From Gryllotalpicola protaetiae (GTDB lineage: Bacteria > Actinomycetota > Actinomycetes > Actinomycetales > Microbacteriaceae), in contig NZ_CP032624.1 of NCBI RefSeq assembly GCF_003627055.1, positions 124,001 to 188,000 on the forward strand: DNA of 64,000 nucleotides. The letters are read 5' to 3'. Position 1 is the stretch's first letter. Each line of letters opens with the position of its first letter. The translations under genes and the position numbers were made by a program. The notes below the pieces were generated by a model. The model was not told the DNA's origin. It saw only the letters and a list, made by a program, of their open reading frames with translations, and did not search any database. Positions 16,913-27,310 of this stretch are shown piece by piece.

Positions 16913-18755
16913 GCTCGTCGAGCAGCCGCAGCACGGCGCGCGCGACGCGGTCGTTCTCGCGGAAGCTCATCGCGTCCGTCGACGGCCGGGCGAACGCCCC
17001 GGCGTTCGGCGCCGACGTGAACGGCCCGATGGCGAAGCGCGCCGCGTGCGGCTCGCCGTCGGGCCCGATCAGGCGCGAGTCATCGGGGTGCACGGCGACC
17101 AGGGCGGCGAGGGATGCCTCACCGGACGACGCCCGCACCGCATCGCGCAGCGCCGCGTTCTCACTGCGGTGCGCCGCGTCCTCCGGAAGCCAGGCGTCGA
17201 CGAGGTAGTTCGACGTGAGCTCGCCAGGAACGGAAGGGCTCGACGCGCGGAAGACGCCGGCGCCGCCGTCAGCAGAGCCATCCGCCCGCACCTCGAGCTC
17301 GGCGCCGAGGAAGCGCACGACACCCGCCTCCACGAGCGCGAGCAGCTCCTCCAGACGGTGCACCGGCGGCCCCGACGCGACGTAGCTGAAGAAGGCCTTG
17401 AACCACGGCGGCACCTCGATGCCCGAGCCGCCGGTGGCGAAGAGCGCGAACAGCAGCGACGTGAAGAGGCCGAGCGTCGCCGAGTGCTCGGCCGCGGTGC
17501 GGCGGTGCACGTCGTCCGCGATGTATTCGACGAGGTGCCGCTGCAGCTCGTCGTGACTCGCGAAACTGAGCCCGGCGAGCGGCCGGTCGAAGACAGAGAG
17601 GTCGAGCGCATCGGCGGGGTCGACGAGCGCCTCGACCGCCAGCTCGCGCAGCGCGTCCGACCAGGGGTCGAGCTCGGCGAAGCGCGCGAGGAACTCGTCC
17701 CACGGAAGCCGCACGCGGTCGGGGTGGCCGAGGAACAGCTCGTGGTAGTAGCCGTGCAGCGCCTCTTTGGCGATCAGCGGCCACACGTCCGCGGCGAAGT
17801 CGAGGTCGGCGCGCGCACCCAGCACCGCCGCGATGTCACGGGTGAAGAAGCGCAGCTCTGCACGTGGTGCGACGAGCTTCGAGGTGACCTTCGAGTGGTA
17901 CGGCACGCCCCGACGCGAGCCGAGGTGCAGACGCGGCTCGCGGCCGCTCGGCACGTAGCGCAGGCCGCCCTCGGTCTCTTCGAACCGTCCGCCGCGGCCC
18001 TGCGTCAGCAGCACCACGAGGTCGACGGCGGCGAGGCCCATGCCGCGCACGATGATGTCGGCGCCGGCCGGGAGCCCGTCGAGATCCGCGTCTGCGGTGA
18101 ACGCCGGCGCCAGGTAGTAGGCGCCGTGCTCGCGCGCGAACCGGTCGAGCACCTCATGCTCGCCGGCGAGCGTCGACCCGTTGTGGCCGAGCGCGTACAG
18201 CACGGCGTCGGCCGGGACCGCGCCGCCGTCGGCGAGGCCGACGAGCTGTCGGTCGCCGTCGTCGGCGACCGACACGGCGGACGTGTTGAGCCATTCGACC
18301 TCGACGCCTGCCGGCAGGTTCGCGAGGGTGCGGCGGTGGAACCAGTCGAGGTAGAAGCTCTGCAGCCGCCGCGTCGGGAAGCTCGCCGGCCCGAGCGCCT
18401 CGAGCTCGGCGCGCACGGCCTCGTCGTCGACGGTCACGTCGAGTGAGCCGGCGCGCCAGAGCTCTGCCCACTCGGCGAGCGACGGCCCGGGCACGATGGG
18501 CCCTTCGACCGTGCACGAGGCATCCGTGAACATCGTCACGTCGGCGGCGAGCGAGTTGAGCTTCAGCAGCGGCGACTGGTCGTAGCGCCACAGCCGTCCG
18601 GGCCCCGGCTGGTACGGGTCGATGAGGACGATGCGGATGCCTGCGGCCGCCGCCCCCTGCCCGAGTCCGCCCGCCCGCAGGTTCTCGACGAATCGCTCGA
18701 GCCAGCCGACACCGCGCGGGCCTGCGCCGAGGACGGCGACGGTGAGTTCGGGCAT
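16884..18755 (-). CDS. FAD/NAD(P)-binding protein
   Basis: This is a large flavoprotein of about 623 residues. [17 protein letters not shown] is the N-terminal Rossmann motif, followed by [17 protein letters not shown] and a second dinucleotide-binding part around [17 protein letters not shown]. It belongs to the FAD-NAD(P)-binding family (related to N-hydroxylating monooxygenase-like proteins). It sits head-to-head with an amino-acid-type ABC importer and near an LLM monooxygenase, so it may act in the same pathway. The best start is the ATG at 18755; the frame extends further but without similarity. No reaction is established. Confidence 0.8.
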   Translation of the reverse strand: MPELTVAVLGAGPRGVGWLERFVENLRAGGLGQGAAAAGIRIVLIDPYQPGPGRLWRYDQSPLLKLNSLAADVTMFTDASCTVEGPIVPGPSLAEWAELWRAGSLDVTVDDEAVRAELEALGPASFPTRRLQSFYLDWFHRRTLANLPAGVEVEWLNTSAVSVADDGDRQLVGLADGGAVPADAVLYALGHNGSTLAGEHEVLDRFAREHGAYYLAPAFTADADLDGLPAGADIIVRGMGLAAVDLVVLLTQGRGGRFEETEGGLRYVPSGREPRLHLGSRRGVPYHSKVTSKLVAPRAELRFFTRDIAAVLGARADLDFAADVWPLIAKEALHGYYHELFLGHPDRVRLPWDEFLARFAELDPWSDALRELAVEALVDPADALDLSVFDRPLAGLSFASHDELQRHLVEYIADDVHRRTAAEHSATLGLFTSLLFALFATGGSGIEVPPWFKAFFSYVASGPPVHRLEELLALVEAGVVRFLGAELEVRADGSADGGAGVFRASSPSVPGELTSNYLVDAWLPEDAAHRSENAALRDAVRASSGEASLAALVAVHPDDSRLIGPDGEPHAARFAIGPFTSAPNAGAFARPSTDAMSFRENDRVARAVLRLLDELTARQTLLA

Positions 18756-18877
18756 GAGTGCCAGCATGCCCCGAGTGGGCACTCGAGCCGCCCCAATGTT
18801 GCGCTCCGTTTCAGCCGTGACGCATTGTGTCCGGCTCGTTTCCGCCCGCTCCGAGCATCCCCCTAGCGTCGCCGACC

Positions 18878-19761
18878 ATGACCACCGCATCCCTTCGCTC
18901 ACGCCTCACGGCGCCGGATATCCCGGCCGCAGCCGTCACCCGGCGCGTGCAGCCGCTGCGCCGTCCGTGGCAGTGGATGGCGACCGCCGTCGTCCTGCTG
19001 CTCGCGCTGAACTTCGCCCAGACGCTGTTCACCAACCCCGCGTGGGAATGGAACCGCGTCGGCCACTGGTTCTTGAGCCCGGCGATCCTGCGCGGTCTCA
19101 CCCTGACGATCGAGGCGACCGCGATCAGCGCGGTCGTCAGCTTCGTGGCCGGCGTCCTGGTGGCGCTCGCCCGCCAGTCGCGCAACCGCGTGCTGAGCGG
19201 GGCGGCGTGGCTGTACATCTGGGTGTTCCGCTCGGTGCCGCTGCTGCTCGTGCTGGTGTTCCTCTACAACCTCGGCAACCTGTACCCGAAGATCGGCATC
19301 GGCATCCCGTTCGGCCCGCAGCTGCAGGTGCCGACCGTCAGCGTGCTCGGCGATCTCGCCCTCGGCGTCATCGGGCTCAGCCTGTCGGAGATCGCCTACG
19401 CCGCCGAGGTGGTGCGCTCCGGTCTGCTCGCGGTGGACCCCGGCCAGCACGAGGCGGCCAAAGCACTCGGCATCCCCCGCTACCGTCGTTTCACCCGCGT
19501 CGTGCTGCCGCAGGCGCTGCGCTCGATCGTGCCCGCCTACGTCAACCAGATCGTCGGGCTGATCAAGTCGAGCTCTCTGCTGTTCTACGTGAGCCTGCTC
19601 GATCTGTTCGGTGTGGTGCAGAACCTGGGCTCGACCTACCCGAGCGACATCATCCCGCTGCTCGTGGTCGCGAGCGTGTGGTACCTGATCCTCACCGGAT
19701 TCATCGGCATCGTGCAGCACTTCGTCGAGCGGTTCTACAACCGCGGTCTGGCCGGTGCCCG

Positions 19762-19765
<4 letters not shown>
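18878..19765 (+). CDS. Amino acid-type ABC transporter permease
   Basis: This is an inner-membrane permease of 295 residues of the polar amino acid family (HisM/GlnP type). The cytoplasmic contact loop is [22 protein letters not shown], an almost perfect EAA motif, and at least five hydrophobic segments are visible. TAGCGT at 18864-18869 lies eight bases before the ATG, so it may be leaderless. It overlaps the ATPase gene by four bases (ATGA) and heads an operon with the ATPase and the binding protein. Confidence 0.9.
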
Positions 19766-20526
<761 letters not shown>

Positions 20527-20572
20527 CCACAGGCATCCGCACCGCACCCCATCCAAGAGAAGAGGAACCACC

Positions 20573-21583
20573 ATGACGACCCACACCACCCGCCTGCGAC
20601 GTGCAGGCTCCGCGCTGCTGGTCGCCGGCGCGCTCGTCGCGACCGTCGCCGGCTGCGCGGGCAACTCGGCCTCGGCCAGCACCACGGACAAGAAGGGCGA
20701 GGTCACCGTCGGGGCGCACAGCAACGGCGCCGCGAAGCAGGTCACGCTCGACGTGCCCGAGGTCGCGAAGATCCGCGCGGAGCTGCCGGCCTCTGTGCGC
20801 ACGAGCGGCGAGCTGACGATCGGCATCGGCGCGCTGCCCGCCGGCTTCCCGCCGCTCGCCTACCTCGGCGACGACCAGAAGACTCTGACCGGCGCGGAGC
20901 CCGACCTCGGCCGCCTCGTCGCCGCGGTCTTCGGCCTCAAGCCCGTCGTCTCGAACGCCACCTGGGACAACCTGTTCGTCGGCATCGACACCGGGAAGAC
21001 CGACATCGGCTTCTCGAACATCACCGACACCGAGCAGCGCAAGCAGAAGTACGACTTCGCCTCCTACCGCGACGACAACCTCGCGCTGCAGGTGCTGAAG
21101 AAGAACGACTGGAAGTGGACCGGCCCCGATTCGCTCGCCGGCAAGACCGTCGCGGTCAGCGCGGGCACCAATCAGGAGAAGATCCTGCTCGCCTGGCAGA
21201 AGCAGCTGCAGGGTGAGGGCAAGGACTTCACGATCAAGTACTTCCAGGACGCGAACGCGACCTATCTCGCGCTCGACTCCGGGAAGATCGACATCGACTT
21301 CACGCCGAACCCGTCGGCCGCCTACCAGAACACGCAGTCGGCGAAGTCGGCGAACCCGACCCGCACCGAGGCGACGTACTCGGGTGCCGGCGCGAGCCTG
21401 CAGGGTCTCATCGCCGCGACCACCAAGAAGGGCAGCGGCCTGGCGCAGCCGACCGTCGACGCGATCAACTACCTGATCGAGAACGGCCAGTATGCGAAGT
21501 GGCTCGCGGCCTACAACCTCGCGAACGAGGGCGTGCAGAAGTCCGAGCTGAACCCGCCCGGGCTGCCGATCACGAACGAGTAG
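20573..21583 (+). CDS. Amino acid-type ABC transporter substrate-binding lipoprotein
   Basis: This is an extracytoplasmic binding protein of 336 residues with a lipobox VAGC (Cys 28). The body is a family 3 solute-binding fold: GELTIGIGALPAGFPPLAYLG, GAEPDLGRLVAAVFGL, VGIDTGKTDIGFSNITDTEQR and LAGKTVAVSAGTNQEKIL. AGAGGA upstream serves as the ribosome-binding site. Together with the LLM monooxygenase downstream it suggests uptake of a sulfur-containing amino acid derivative, which is inference from context only. Confidence 0.9.
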   Translation: MTTHTTRLRRAGSALLVAGALVATVAGCAGNSASASTTDKKGEVTVGAHSNGAAKQVTLDVPEVAKIRAELPASVRTSGELTIGIGALPAGFPPLAYLGDDQKTLTGAEPDLGRLVAAVFGLKPVVSNATWDNLFVGIDTGKTDIGFSNITDTEQRKQKYDFASYRDDNLALQVLKKNDWKWTGPDSLAGKTVAVSAGTNQEKILLAWQKQLQGEGKDFTIKYFQDANATYLALDSGKIDIDFTPNPSAAYQNTQSAKSANPTRTEATYSGAGASLQGLIAATTKKGSGLAQPTVDAINYLIENGQYAKWLAAYNLANEGVQKSELNPPGLPITNE

Positions 21584-21595
21584 CGTTCGACCTCA

Positions 21596-21639
21596 GGCTC
21601 AGGCATCCACCGCATAACTGCTGAGCGGATGCCTGAGCC
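21596..21639. terminator. Bidirectional terminator between convergent genes
   Basis: A perfect 13-bp inverted repeat (GGCTCAGGCATCC and GGATGCCTGAGCC) encloses an 18-base loop. It overlaps the stop codon of the LLM gene and follows the binding-protein stop by 13 bases, so it can end transcripts from both sides. Confidence 0.7.
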
Positions 21640-22753
21640 CGAGGTGCCCACGCAAGGTGCGCCCCTCATACTCGGTGCGCACGACACCCCGCGCCTGCAG
21701 CTCCGGGACCACGAGCTCGGCGAAGGCGTCGAGCTGCGCGGGCATCCACGCCGACAGGATCTGGAAGCCGTCGACGGCGCCCGAGCCGAACCACTGCTCG
21801 AGGCGGTCTGCGACCGCCGGGCCGTCGCCGACGAGCAGCCCGGGCAGGCGCGCGCGGGTTCCCGGTGCGATCAGCGACAGCAGCTCGTCAGCAAGCGCTT
21901 GCGCCCGCTCGGGGGTCGCCGCCACGACCGGCAGCACCGGGATCACGAGCTTCGGCAGCTCCGACTCCTCGCGACCGGCCGCGAGCGCCGCCGCCCGCAG
22001 CTCTGCGCGATAGTTGAATGCCTCAGCGGCGCTCTCGAAGTCGGCGATCGCGAGATTCCCTCGCGTCGCGACGAGCTCGTGGGCCCGCGGCGACGTGCCC
22101 GTGTGCGTGATCGGCACGGCGCCCTGCACCGGCCGCAGCGCGTTGAGCGGACCGGCCGTCTGCACGAAGCGGCCCGTGAAGTCGGTCGGATGCAGGCGGC
22201 TCTGGTCGATGAGGCGGCCGCTTGCGGCATCCGCCACGAATGCATCGTCGTCCCAGCTGTCCCAGAGAAGCCGCATCGCGTCGAGGAACTCGACGGCGCG
22301 GTCGTAGGCGTTGAGCCGGTCCCACTCGACGTCCTTGCCGTGGTTCGCGGCGGCGAGCGCGTTCGCGCCGACGTGCAGGTTGAGCCCGAGCCGACCACCG
22401 GAGAGCAGATCGACCGACGCCGTCTGGCGCGCGATCGCGTAGACCTCGCTGTAGGTGGTGTTCACGCTCGTGATCAGCCCGATGCGGCGGGTGGATGCCG
22501 CGAGGAACGCCACGGCGCTCAGCGGGTCGACCCGCGCGAGCAGGTGCGGCGCCGTCGCCTCGAGCTCGGGCCCCGTCGACAGCCAGTCACCGAAGTAGAG
22601 GTAGTCGAAGCGCGCCTGCTCGGCGATCTTCGCGGCTTTGACGAGAACCGTCGGCTCACGGCGCGGGGAACGCTCGGCGCCGGGCATCCGCCACCCGGAG
22701 GGGAACCCGCCGAGGGCGCGGAATGCCGCACCGAGGATCATGTGCTCGCCCAT
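21599..22753 (-). CDS. LLM-class flavin-dependent monooxygenase (NtaA/SnaA/DszA type)
   Basis: This is an FMNH2-dependent TIM-barrel monooxygenase of 384 residues. FDYLYFGDWLS, LITSVNTTYSEVYAIARQTASVDLLSGGR and LNLHVGANALAA are the family regions, and FTGRFVQTAGPLNALRPVQG lies in the C-terminal half. Family members split organosulfur, aminopolycarboxylate or similar compounds and need a flavin reductase. TACCGT lies six bases before the ATG at 22753, which suggests a leaderless mRNA. The ABC importer on the other side of the terminator is the likely partner. Two copies of GTGTTACGACA lie upstream. Confidence 0.85.
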   Translation of the reverse strand: MGEHMILGAAFRALGGFPSGWRMPGAERSPRREPTVLVKAAKIAEQARFDYLYFGDWLSTGPELEATAPHLLARVDPLSAVAFLAASTRRIGLITSVNTTYSEVYAIARQTASVDLLSGGRLGLNLHVGANALAAANHGKDVEWDRLNAYDRAVEFLDAMRLLWDSWDDDAFVADAASGRLIDQSRLHPTDFTGRFVQTAGPLNALRPVQGAVPITHTGTSPRAHELVATRGNLAIADFESAAEAFNYRAELRAAALAAGREESELPKLVIPVLPVVAATPERAQALADELLSLIAPGTRARLPGLLVGDGPAVADRLEQWFGSGAVDGFQILSAWMPAQLDAFAELVVPELQARGVVRTEYEGRTLRGHLGLRHPLSSYAVDA

Positions 22754-22791
22754 GCCCTGACGGTAGATCGGGGCGGCGGCGCGGCGCTCGC

Positions 22792-22815
22792 GTGTTACGA
22801 CACAGTGTTACGACA
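22792..22815. repeat. Two direct copies of GTGTTACGACA upstream of the LLM gene
   Basis: The same 11-mer occurs at 22792-22802 and 22805-22815, 39-62 bases before the LLM start codon. Closely related words stand before the second LLM locus (44017) and the FMN reductase (53125). It is a candidate regulator-binding site. Confidence 0.5.
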
Positions 22816-22817
22816 GG

Positions 22818-23507
22818 TCACGAACTCGGGAACTGCAGCATGCCGGGCGGCGTGTTCCACCGCACCACCACCGGCTGCGCATGCTCGAAGCCGAGCACGC
22901 TGACGGTCGCGGTCGCGAGCGAGAACGCCTGCGCGTCGACGGGGCGCAGCCCAAGCCAGGCTGCGGCCATTGCGCGCAGGAAGTGCCCGTGCGCGAAGCA
23001 GATCACATCCTGACCGCTCCACATCGTGTCGAGCGCACGGGCGATGACGCGCTTGGCGCGCAGCTGCACGTCGGCGGCGGACTCCCCCGGCGTCGCCGCA
23101 GCCGGCACCCCGTTGCGCCACAGGTTCCAGTTGGCGCCACGCTGCTGGATGATCTGCGGCGTGGTGAGTCCCTCGTACGCGCCGTAGTCGAACTCGGCGA
23201 GGTCGTCGTCGATCACGAGCCGGTCGCCGTAGCCGGCCAGCTCGGCCGTGCGGATCGCGCGGTGCCGCGGGCTCGACAGCACCAGCCCGAACAGATGCCC
23301 GTTCAGCACCTCGGCGATCGCCGCCGCCTCCGCCTCGCCCGCGGCGGTGAGCGGCAGGTCGGTGACACTCGTATGCCGGCCGGAAAGGCTCCACTCGGTC
23401 TGGCCGTGCCGCACAAGAACGAGGCGCGCCTTGTTCGCGCCGCCGTGCTCGGAGAACTCCTCGCCGGGGCGGGTGGAACGCACGGTCAGTCGCACAGTGG
23501 GGGTCAT
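22818..23507 (-). CDS. Histidine phosphatase family protein
   Basis: This is a phosphoglycerate mutase-like phosphatase of 229 residues. LVLVRHGQTEWS contains the phospho-accepting His (RHG), SSPRHRAIRTAEL the second Arg, and FAHGHFLRAMAA the second His, so the active site is complete. The substrate is unknown; the family includes phosphosugar and acid phosphatases. Its start overlaps the stop of the upstream reductase gene by four bases, so the two are co-transcribed. Confidence 0.9.
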   Translation of the reverse strand: MTPTVRLTVRSTRPGEEFSEHGGANKARLVLVRHGQTEWSLSGRHTSVTDLPLTAAGEAEAAAIAEVLNGHLFGLVLSSPRHRAIRTAELAGYGDRLVIDDDLAEFDYGAYEGLTTPQIIQQRGANWNLWRNGVPAAATPGESAADVQLRAKRVIARALDTMWSGQDVICFAHGHFLRAMAAAWLGLRPVDAQAFSLATATVSVLGFEHAQPVVVRWNTPPGMLQFPSS

Positions 23508-24553
23508 ATCGCCGATCTCTCAAGACGTCGAAGCAGCAGGTACGCATCCTCGAGGCGGTAGTCGAGGAACGGCGCGAAGTACGGGTCGTCGTCGAAGCGC
23601 GCGGTCAGACCCAGCTCGTGCTCGCGCTGCAGCCAGTCGAGCTCGGCGCCGACGGTCTGTGCGAACGTCTCGCCCTGCCAGCCGAGCTCGCGCGCGGCGG
23701 TGAGGTCGAGCACGACGGGCGGCACCACATCCCACGGGTGCGCGCCGTACTGAGGGTCGACGTCGTCGTCGATCGCGATGATCTCGAAATCGGAACCCAG
23801 CCCCGCGTGCGCGGCGACGGTCTCGGCTATCGCGAGGCCGGTCGGGGCGTCCGCATCGCCGACATTGAGAATTCGAGCGGCCGGATGCTGCACCACGGCC
23901 TCGACGAGCGAGGCGACGTTCGCGGCGGCCGTCGTGTGGTCGCCGCCGCGCCCGCGATGCGCCAGCGCGAGCTGCTCGCGGCCATCGAGCGCGCGCTTCA
24001 GGAACGCCCACTCGCGCGGCCGAGCGGCGCCCGCCCCGTGCACGCGTCCGGCGCGCAGCACGGTAACCGGCAGGCCGGAGTCGAGCAGCGCGTTCTCGGC
24101 CGCGACACGGTTCGCCGCGTAGCCGTCGCGCGTCGCCGGGTCGCCGCGCCCGGGGGCGACGGTCGCGTCGACCTCGCGGATCGGCAGGGGGAAGACCGGC
24201 TTCACCAGCGAGTTGCCGTGGTTGCCGAACTCGTCGACGTACACCGCCTTTGTCGACAGCGTGACCGCCGCGTCGGCGTCGGCGAGGAACGGCGCGACCG
24301 CGCGTGCATCCGCTTCCGTGAAGCACAGGCAGTCGACGATCAACTCGGCACCCTCGCCGATCGCGGCGCGCATGGCGCGGGCATCCGTTCGCTCGCTCTG
24401 CACGAAGGTGAAGCCGGATGCCGCTGCGAGGTCGTCCGGCACGTGCGCGGCGTCGCGACCGGTAACGTCGACCTGCCAGCCCGCTGCCAGCAGCCGGGTT
24501 GCGACGGCACGGCCGATCACTCCTGTTCCACCGAGGATGACTGCGCGCGCCAC
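23504..24553 (-). CDS. NAD(P)-dependent epimerase/reductase
   Basis: This is an extended short-chain dehydrogenase-like protein of 349 residues. AVILGGTGVIGRAVATRLL is the Rossmann glycine motif at the very N-terminus; Y and K residues in the RDGYAANRVAAENALL segment resemble the YxxxK catalytic pair in modified form. The C-terminal half binds the substrate. I choose the GTG at 24553 because TAGCCT stands seven bases upstream and the glycine motif begins four residues later. It forms an operon with the phosphatase. Confidence 0.82.
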   Translation of the reverse strand: MARAVILGGTGVIGRAVATRLLAAGWQVDVTGRDAAHVPDDLAAASGFTFVQSERTDARAMRAAIGEGAELIVDCLCFTEADARAVAPFLADADAAVTLSTKAVYVDEFGNHGNSLVKPVFPLPIREVDATVAPGRGDPATRDGYAANRVAAENALLDSGLPVTVLRAGRVHGAGAARPREWAFLKRALDGREQLALAHRGRGGDHTTAAANVASLVEAVVQHPAARILNVGDADAPTGLAIAETVAAHAGLGSDFEIIAIDDDVDPQYGAHPWDVVPPVVLDLTAARELGWQGETFAQTVGAELDWLQREHELGLTARFDDDPYFAPFLDYRLEDAYLLLRRLERSAI

Positions 24554-24642
24554 ACCCTCAAGGCTAGCCGGGTCGGCGGCGCATACGCCGACCGGGCGTG
24601 GGGCCGCCGCGCCGACCGGCGCCGTCGGGGCATGATCGATGC

Positions 24643-24903
24643 ATGCGTATCGAGGTGCGGGTGCGGCCCGGAGCGTCGCGCACCCTGGTGGGCGGCGAGC
24701 ACGACGGCGCGCTCGTCGTGCGGGTGGCCGAGCGCGCCGTCGACGGCAAGGCGACGGATGCCGCGCTCGCGGCGCTCGCCAAGGCGTTCGGCGTTCGACG
24801 TCGCGACGTGTCGCTGGTGACGGGTGCGACCAGCCGCACGAAGCTCGTCGACATCGACGGCGCAACGGAGGCCCGGCTGGAATCGCTCAAGCGGCTACCG
24901 TGA
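24643..24903 (+). CDS. DUF167 (YggU-like) protein
   Basis: This is a small protein of 86 residues. MRIEVRVRPGASRT, LVVRVAERAVDGKAT and SRTKLVDIDG match the DUF167/YggU family, whose function is not established. CATGAT lies six bases before the ATG, a possible -10 element for a leaderless mRNA. The next gene starts four bases after the stop. Confidence 0.88.
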   Translation: MRIEVRVRPGASRTLVGGEHDGALVVRVAERAVDGKATDAALAALAKAFGVRRRDVSLVTGATSRTKLVDIDGATEARLESLKRLP

Positions 24904-24907
24904 TCCT

Positions 24908-25714
24908 GTGGATCTGGTGGAGAACCCCCTCGACGGCACCCGCATCAGCTACCGCGTCTTCGGCGAGGGCTCGCCGGGCGCTCCGGCGGTCGTGCTCGTG
25001 CACGGCACCGCTCTGACCCAGGCGATCTGGCGCGGTTTCGGCTGGGTGCGCGAGCTGCAGACGACGCACCGCGTGATCACGCTCGACCTGCGCGGCCACG
25101 GCCGAAGCGACAAGCCGTACGACGAGGACGCCTACGACCAGGCGCTCTTCGTCGGCGACGTGCTCTCGGTCATGGAGGCCACCGGCGTCGAGAAGGCGCA
25201 TTACGTCGGCTATTCGCTCGGCGGCCGGGTCGGCTTCGAGATCGCCTACTCGCACCCCGGCCGGCTCGCCAGTCTCGTGACGCTCGGCGGCTCGCCGCGC
25301 ACCGGCGGCCAGGGCATCTTCGACCGGACGTTCTTCCCCGGCGTCGTCGACACCCTCGTGGCGCGCGGCATGCAGGCGTTCGTCGATCGCTGGGCCGAGC
25401 ACCTCGGGAAGCCCCTCGACAACTCGACGGCCGTCGCGCTGCTCGCCAACGACCCCCGCGCCCTCGCCGCATACATGCGCAAGACAGAGGACGACCCTGG
25501 CGTGCCCGCCCACGCGCTCTTAGCCCTGCCGATGCCGGTGCTGATGGTCGCGGGCACCGAGGACCACATCCGCGTGCGCGCCGCAGCGCGCATGCAGTCG
25601 CTGCTGCCCTCGATGCCCGTGCGGCTTCTCGACGGCGCCACCCATGGCCGCACCCCACGCCACCCGGACGCGCTGCCCGCGATCCGCGAGTGGCTCGCTA
25701 CACGTACTGCTTGA
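24908..25714 (+). CDS. Alpha/beta-fold hydrolase
   Basis: This is a soluble hydrolase of 268 residues. VVLVHGTALT forms the oxyanion region, LDLRGHGRSDKP is typical, the nucleophile elbow is YVGYSLGGR, an Asp stands in VAGTEDHIR and the His in DGATHGR, giving a full triad. The GTG start at 24908 is just downstream of the DUF167 stop, so coupling is likely. The 3' end overlaps the convergent aldo-keto reductase gene by 17 bases. Substrate unknown. Confidence 0.85.
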   Translation: MDLVENPLDGTRISYRVFGEGSPGAPAVVLVHGTALTQAIWRGFGWVRELQTTHRVITLDLRGHGRSDKPYDEDAYDQALFVGDVLSVMEATGVEKAHYVGYSLGGRVGFEIAYSHPGRLASLVTLGGSPRTGGQGIFDRTFFPGVVDTLVARGMQAFVDRWAEHLGKPLDNSTAVALLANDPRALAAYMRKTEDDPGVPAHALLALPMPVLMVAGTEDHIRVRAAARMQSLLPSMPVRLLDGATHGRTPRHPDALPAIREWLATRTA

Positions 25715-26747
25715 TGAGCGACCAGTCGGCCGGCGAGAGGCGGTCGGTCGAGGTGTTGCGCTGGTGCCAGAACGGGTAGCGCAGGTCGGGCAGGGTCAGC
25801 TGATCGATGCGGGCGCGCTCGTCGTCGGTGAGCACGAGGGATGCCGCGGCGAGGTTGTCGGAGAGCTGCTCGTCGGTGCGGCCGGCGATGATCAGCGAGC
25901 TGATCTGCGGGCGGCCGAGGGTCCAGGCGAGCGCGACCTGCGCGGCCGAGACGCCGTGGCCGTCCCCGATCTCGACGAGCAGGTCGATGAGGTCGTAGAG
26001 CAGCGCCTCGTCGTAGACCGGCGGCTCCGTCCAGCCCTGGAAGCGGCGCGAGCCCTCAGGGGCATCCTGGCCGCGGCGGTACTTGCCGGAGAGCAGGCCG
26101 CCGGCGAGCGGGCTCCACACGAGAATCCCCAGCCCCTGATCGATCGCGGCCGGAATCACCTCGCCCTCGATGTCGCGGGTCTGCGGCGAGTAGTGCACCT
26201 GGGTGGCGACGGGCTTCGTGAAGCCGTGCCTCTCGGCGGCGGTCACGGCCTTCACGGTCTGCCAGCCGGTGTAGTTCGAGATTCCGAGGTAGCGCACCTT
26301 GCCCGACTGCACGAGGTGGTCGAGGGCAGCCCAGGTCTCCTCGAGCGGCGTCTGCCCGTCCCACTCGTGCAGCTGGTACAGGTCGATGTAGTCGGTGCCG
26401 AGGCGGCGCAGGCTGTCCTCGGCGCCCGTGATGATGTGGTGGCGGCTGGCGCCAGCGTCGTTCGGGCCTTCACCCATTGCCATGCGGACCTTGGTGGCGA
26501 CGATCCACTCGTCGCGGCTGTCGCCGAGCGCCTCGCCGAGGAGCTGCTCGGAGAGGCCGTTCGAATAGACATCCGCCGTGTCGATGATGTTGACGCCCGC
26601 GTCCTTCGCGAGGCCGAGCTGACGCTTCACGTCGTCGACCTGCAGGTTGCCGACGGGAGTCGCCCAGCCCGTCCCGCCGTAGCCCATCGTGCCGAGGGTG
26701 AGAGATGAGATGCGCAGGCCAGAGCTGCCGAGCTGACGGTAATCCAT
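25698..26747 (-). CDS. Aldo/keto reductase
   Basis: This is an NADPH-dependent oxidoreductase of 349 residues with the (beta/alpha)8 fold. NIIDTADVYSNGLSEQLLGEAL carries the catalytic Asp and Tyr, the Lys is in IVATKVRM, DYIDLYQLHEWD holds the His, and IIAGRTDEQLSDNL near the end binds the cofactor phosphate. TAGGCT stands seven bases before the ATG at 26747. It is divergent from the F420-dependent gene, and both use the same -10 sequence in mirror image. Confidence 0.92.
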   Translation of the reverse strand: MDYRQLGSSGLRISSLTLGTMGYGGTGWATPVGNLQVDDVKRQLGLAKDAGVNIIDTADVYSNGLSEQLLGEALGDSRDEWIVATKVRMAMGEGPNDAGASRHHIITGAEDSLRRLGTDYIDLYQLHEWDGQTPLEETWAALDHLVQSGKVRYLGISNYTGWQTVKAVTAAERHGFTKPVATQVHYSPQTRDIEGEVIPAAIDQGLGILVWSPLAGGLLSGKYRRGQDAPEGSRRFQGWTEPPVYDEALLYDLIDLLVEIGDGHGVSAAQVALAWTLGRPQISSLIIAGRTDEQLSDNLAAASLVLTDDERARIDQLTLPDLRYPFWHQRNTSTDRLSPADWSLIKQYV

Positions 26748-26751
26748 GTCT

Positions 26752-26798
26752 TCGAGCCTAGGGCCGAATCGATTCGACTCGCCAGCGATTAGGCTCGA
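26752..26798. promoter_or_regulatory. Symmetric divergent promoter
   Basis: The 54-bp gap between two divergent genes contains a perfect 9-bp inverted repeat, TCGAGCCTA at 26752-26760 and TAGGCTCGA at 26790-26798. In each direction it supplies a TAGGCT -10 box, seven bases (minus strand) or six bases (plus strand) before the start codon. Between them lies a second palindrome CGAATCGATTCG (26765-26776), a possible regulator site. Both transcripts would be leaderless. Confidence 0.6.
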
Positions 26799-26801
26799 GA
26801 C

Positions 26802-27257
26802 ATGCCACTTCAGGGAGAGTACGAGCCCAGCGACTCAGAGCGCTCGCGGACCCAGGTCGAACGATTCGAAGCATCCAACGGCCAGGAGGCGAACGATCTG
26901 CGCGGCAGGCCGATCGTCGTCGTCACGAACATCGGCGCGAAGTCCGGGAAGCTGCGCAAGACCCCGGTCATGCGCGTCGAGCACGACGGGCGGTACGCGG
27001 TGCTCGCGTCGAAGGGCGGCGCGCTGCAGAATCCGACCTGGTACGCGAACCTCAAGAAGAACCCGCACGTCGAGCTGCAGGACGGCGCGCATCGCGCCGA
27101 CTACGACGCCCGCGAGCTCGAGCCCGGCGCCGAACGCGACGAATGGTGGGAGCGCGCCGTCGAGGCCTGGCCCGACTACGCGAGCTACCAGACGAAGACC
27201 GACCGGCTGATCCCGGTCTTCCTGCTCACGCCGCGCGATGAGCAGCACCTGGCGTAG
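26802..27257 (+). CDS. F420-dependent nitroreductase-family (DDN/DUF385) protein
   Basis: This protein of 151 residues has the split-barrel fold of deazaflavin (F420)-dependent oxidoreductases. [27 protein letters not shown]-type sequence and [16 protein letters not shown] are the diagnostic parts that bind F420. Relatives reduce quinones, nitro compounds or other electron-poor molecules. Its presence implies that the organism makes F420. The ATG at 26802 has TAGGCT six bases upstream. Confidence 0.9.
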   Translation: MPLQGEYEPSDSERSRTQVERFEASNGQEANDLRGRPIVVVTNIGAKSGKLRKTPVMRVEHDGRYAVLASKGGALQNPTWYANLKKNPHVELQDGAHRADYDARELEPGAERDEWWERAVEAWPDYASYQTKTDRLIPVFLLTPRDEQHLA

Positions 27258-27310
27258 CAGACGAGCGCGCCGGGTCGACCTGGAGGCGCCGGCCGGGCGC
27301 TGGGGTCGCC

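Noticed and set aside
17046-18446. Long plus-strand frame opposite the FAD/NAD(P)-binding gene
   Set aside because: Low-complexity Arg/Glu/Val-rich translation without motifs; the minus-strand gene explains the coding signal.
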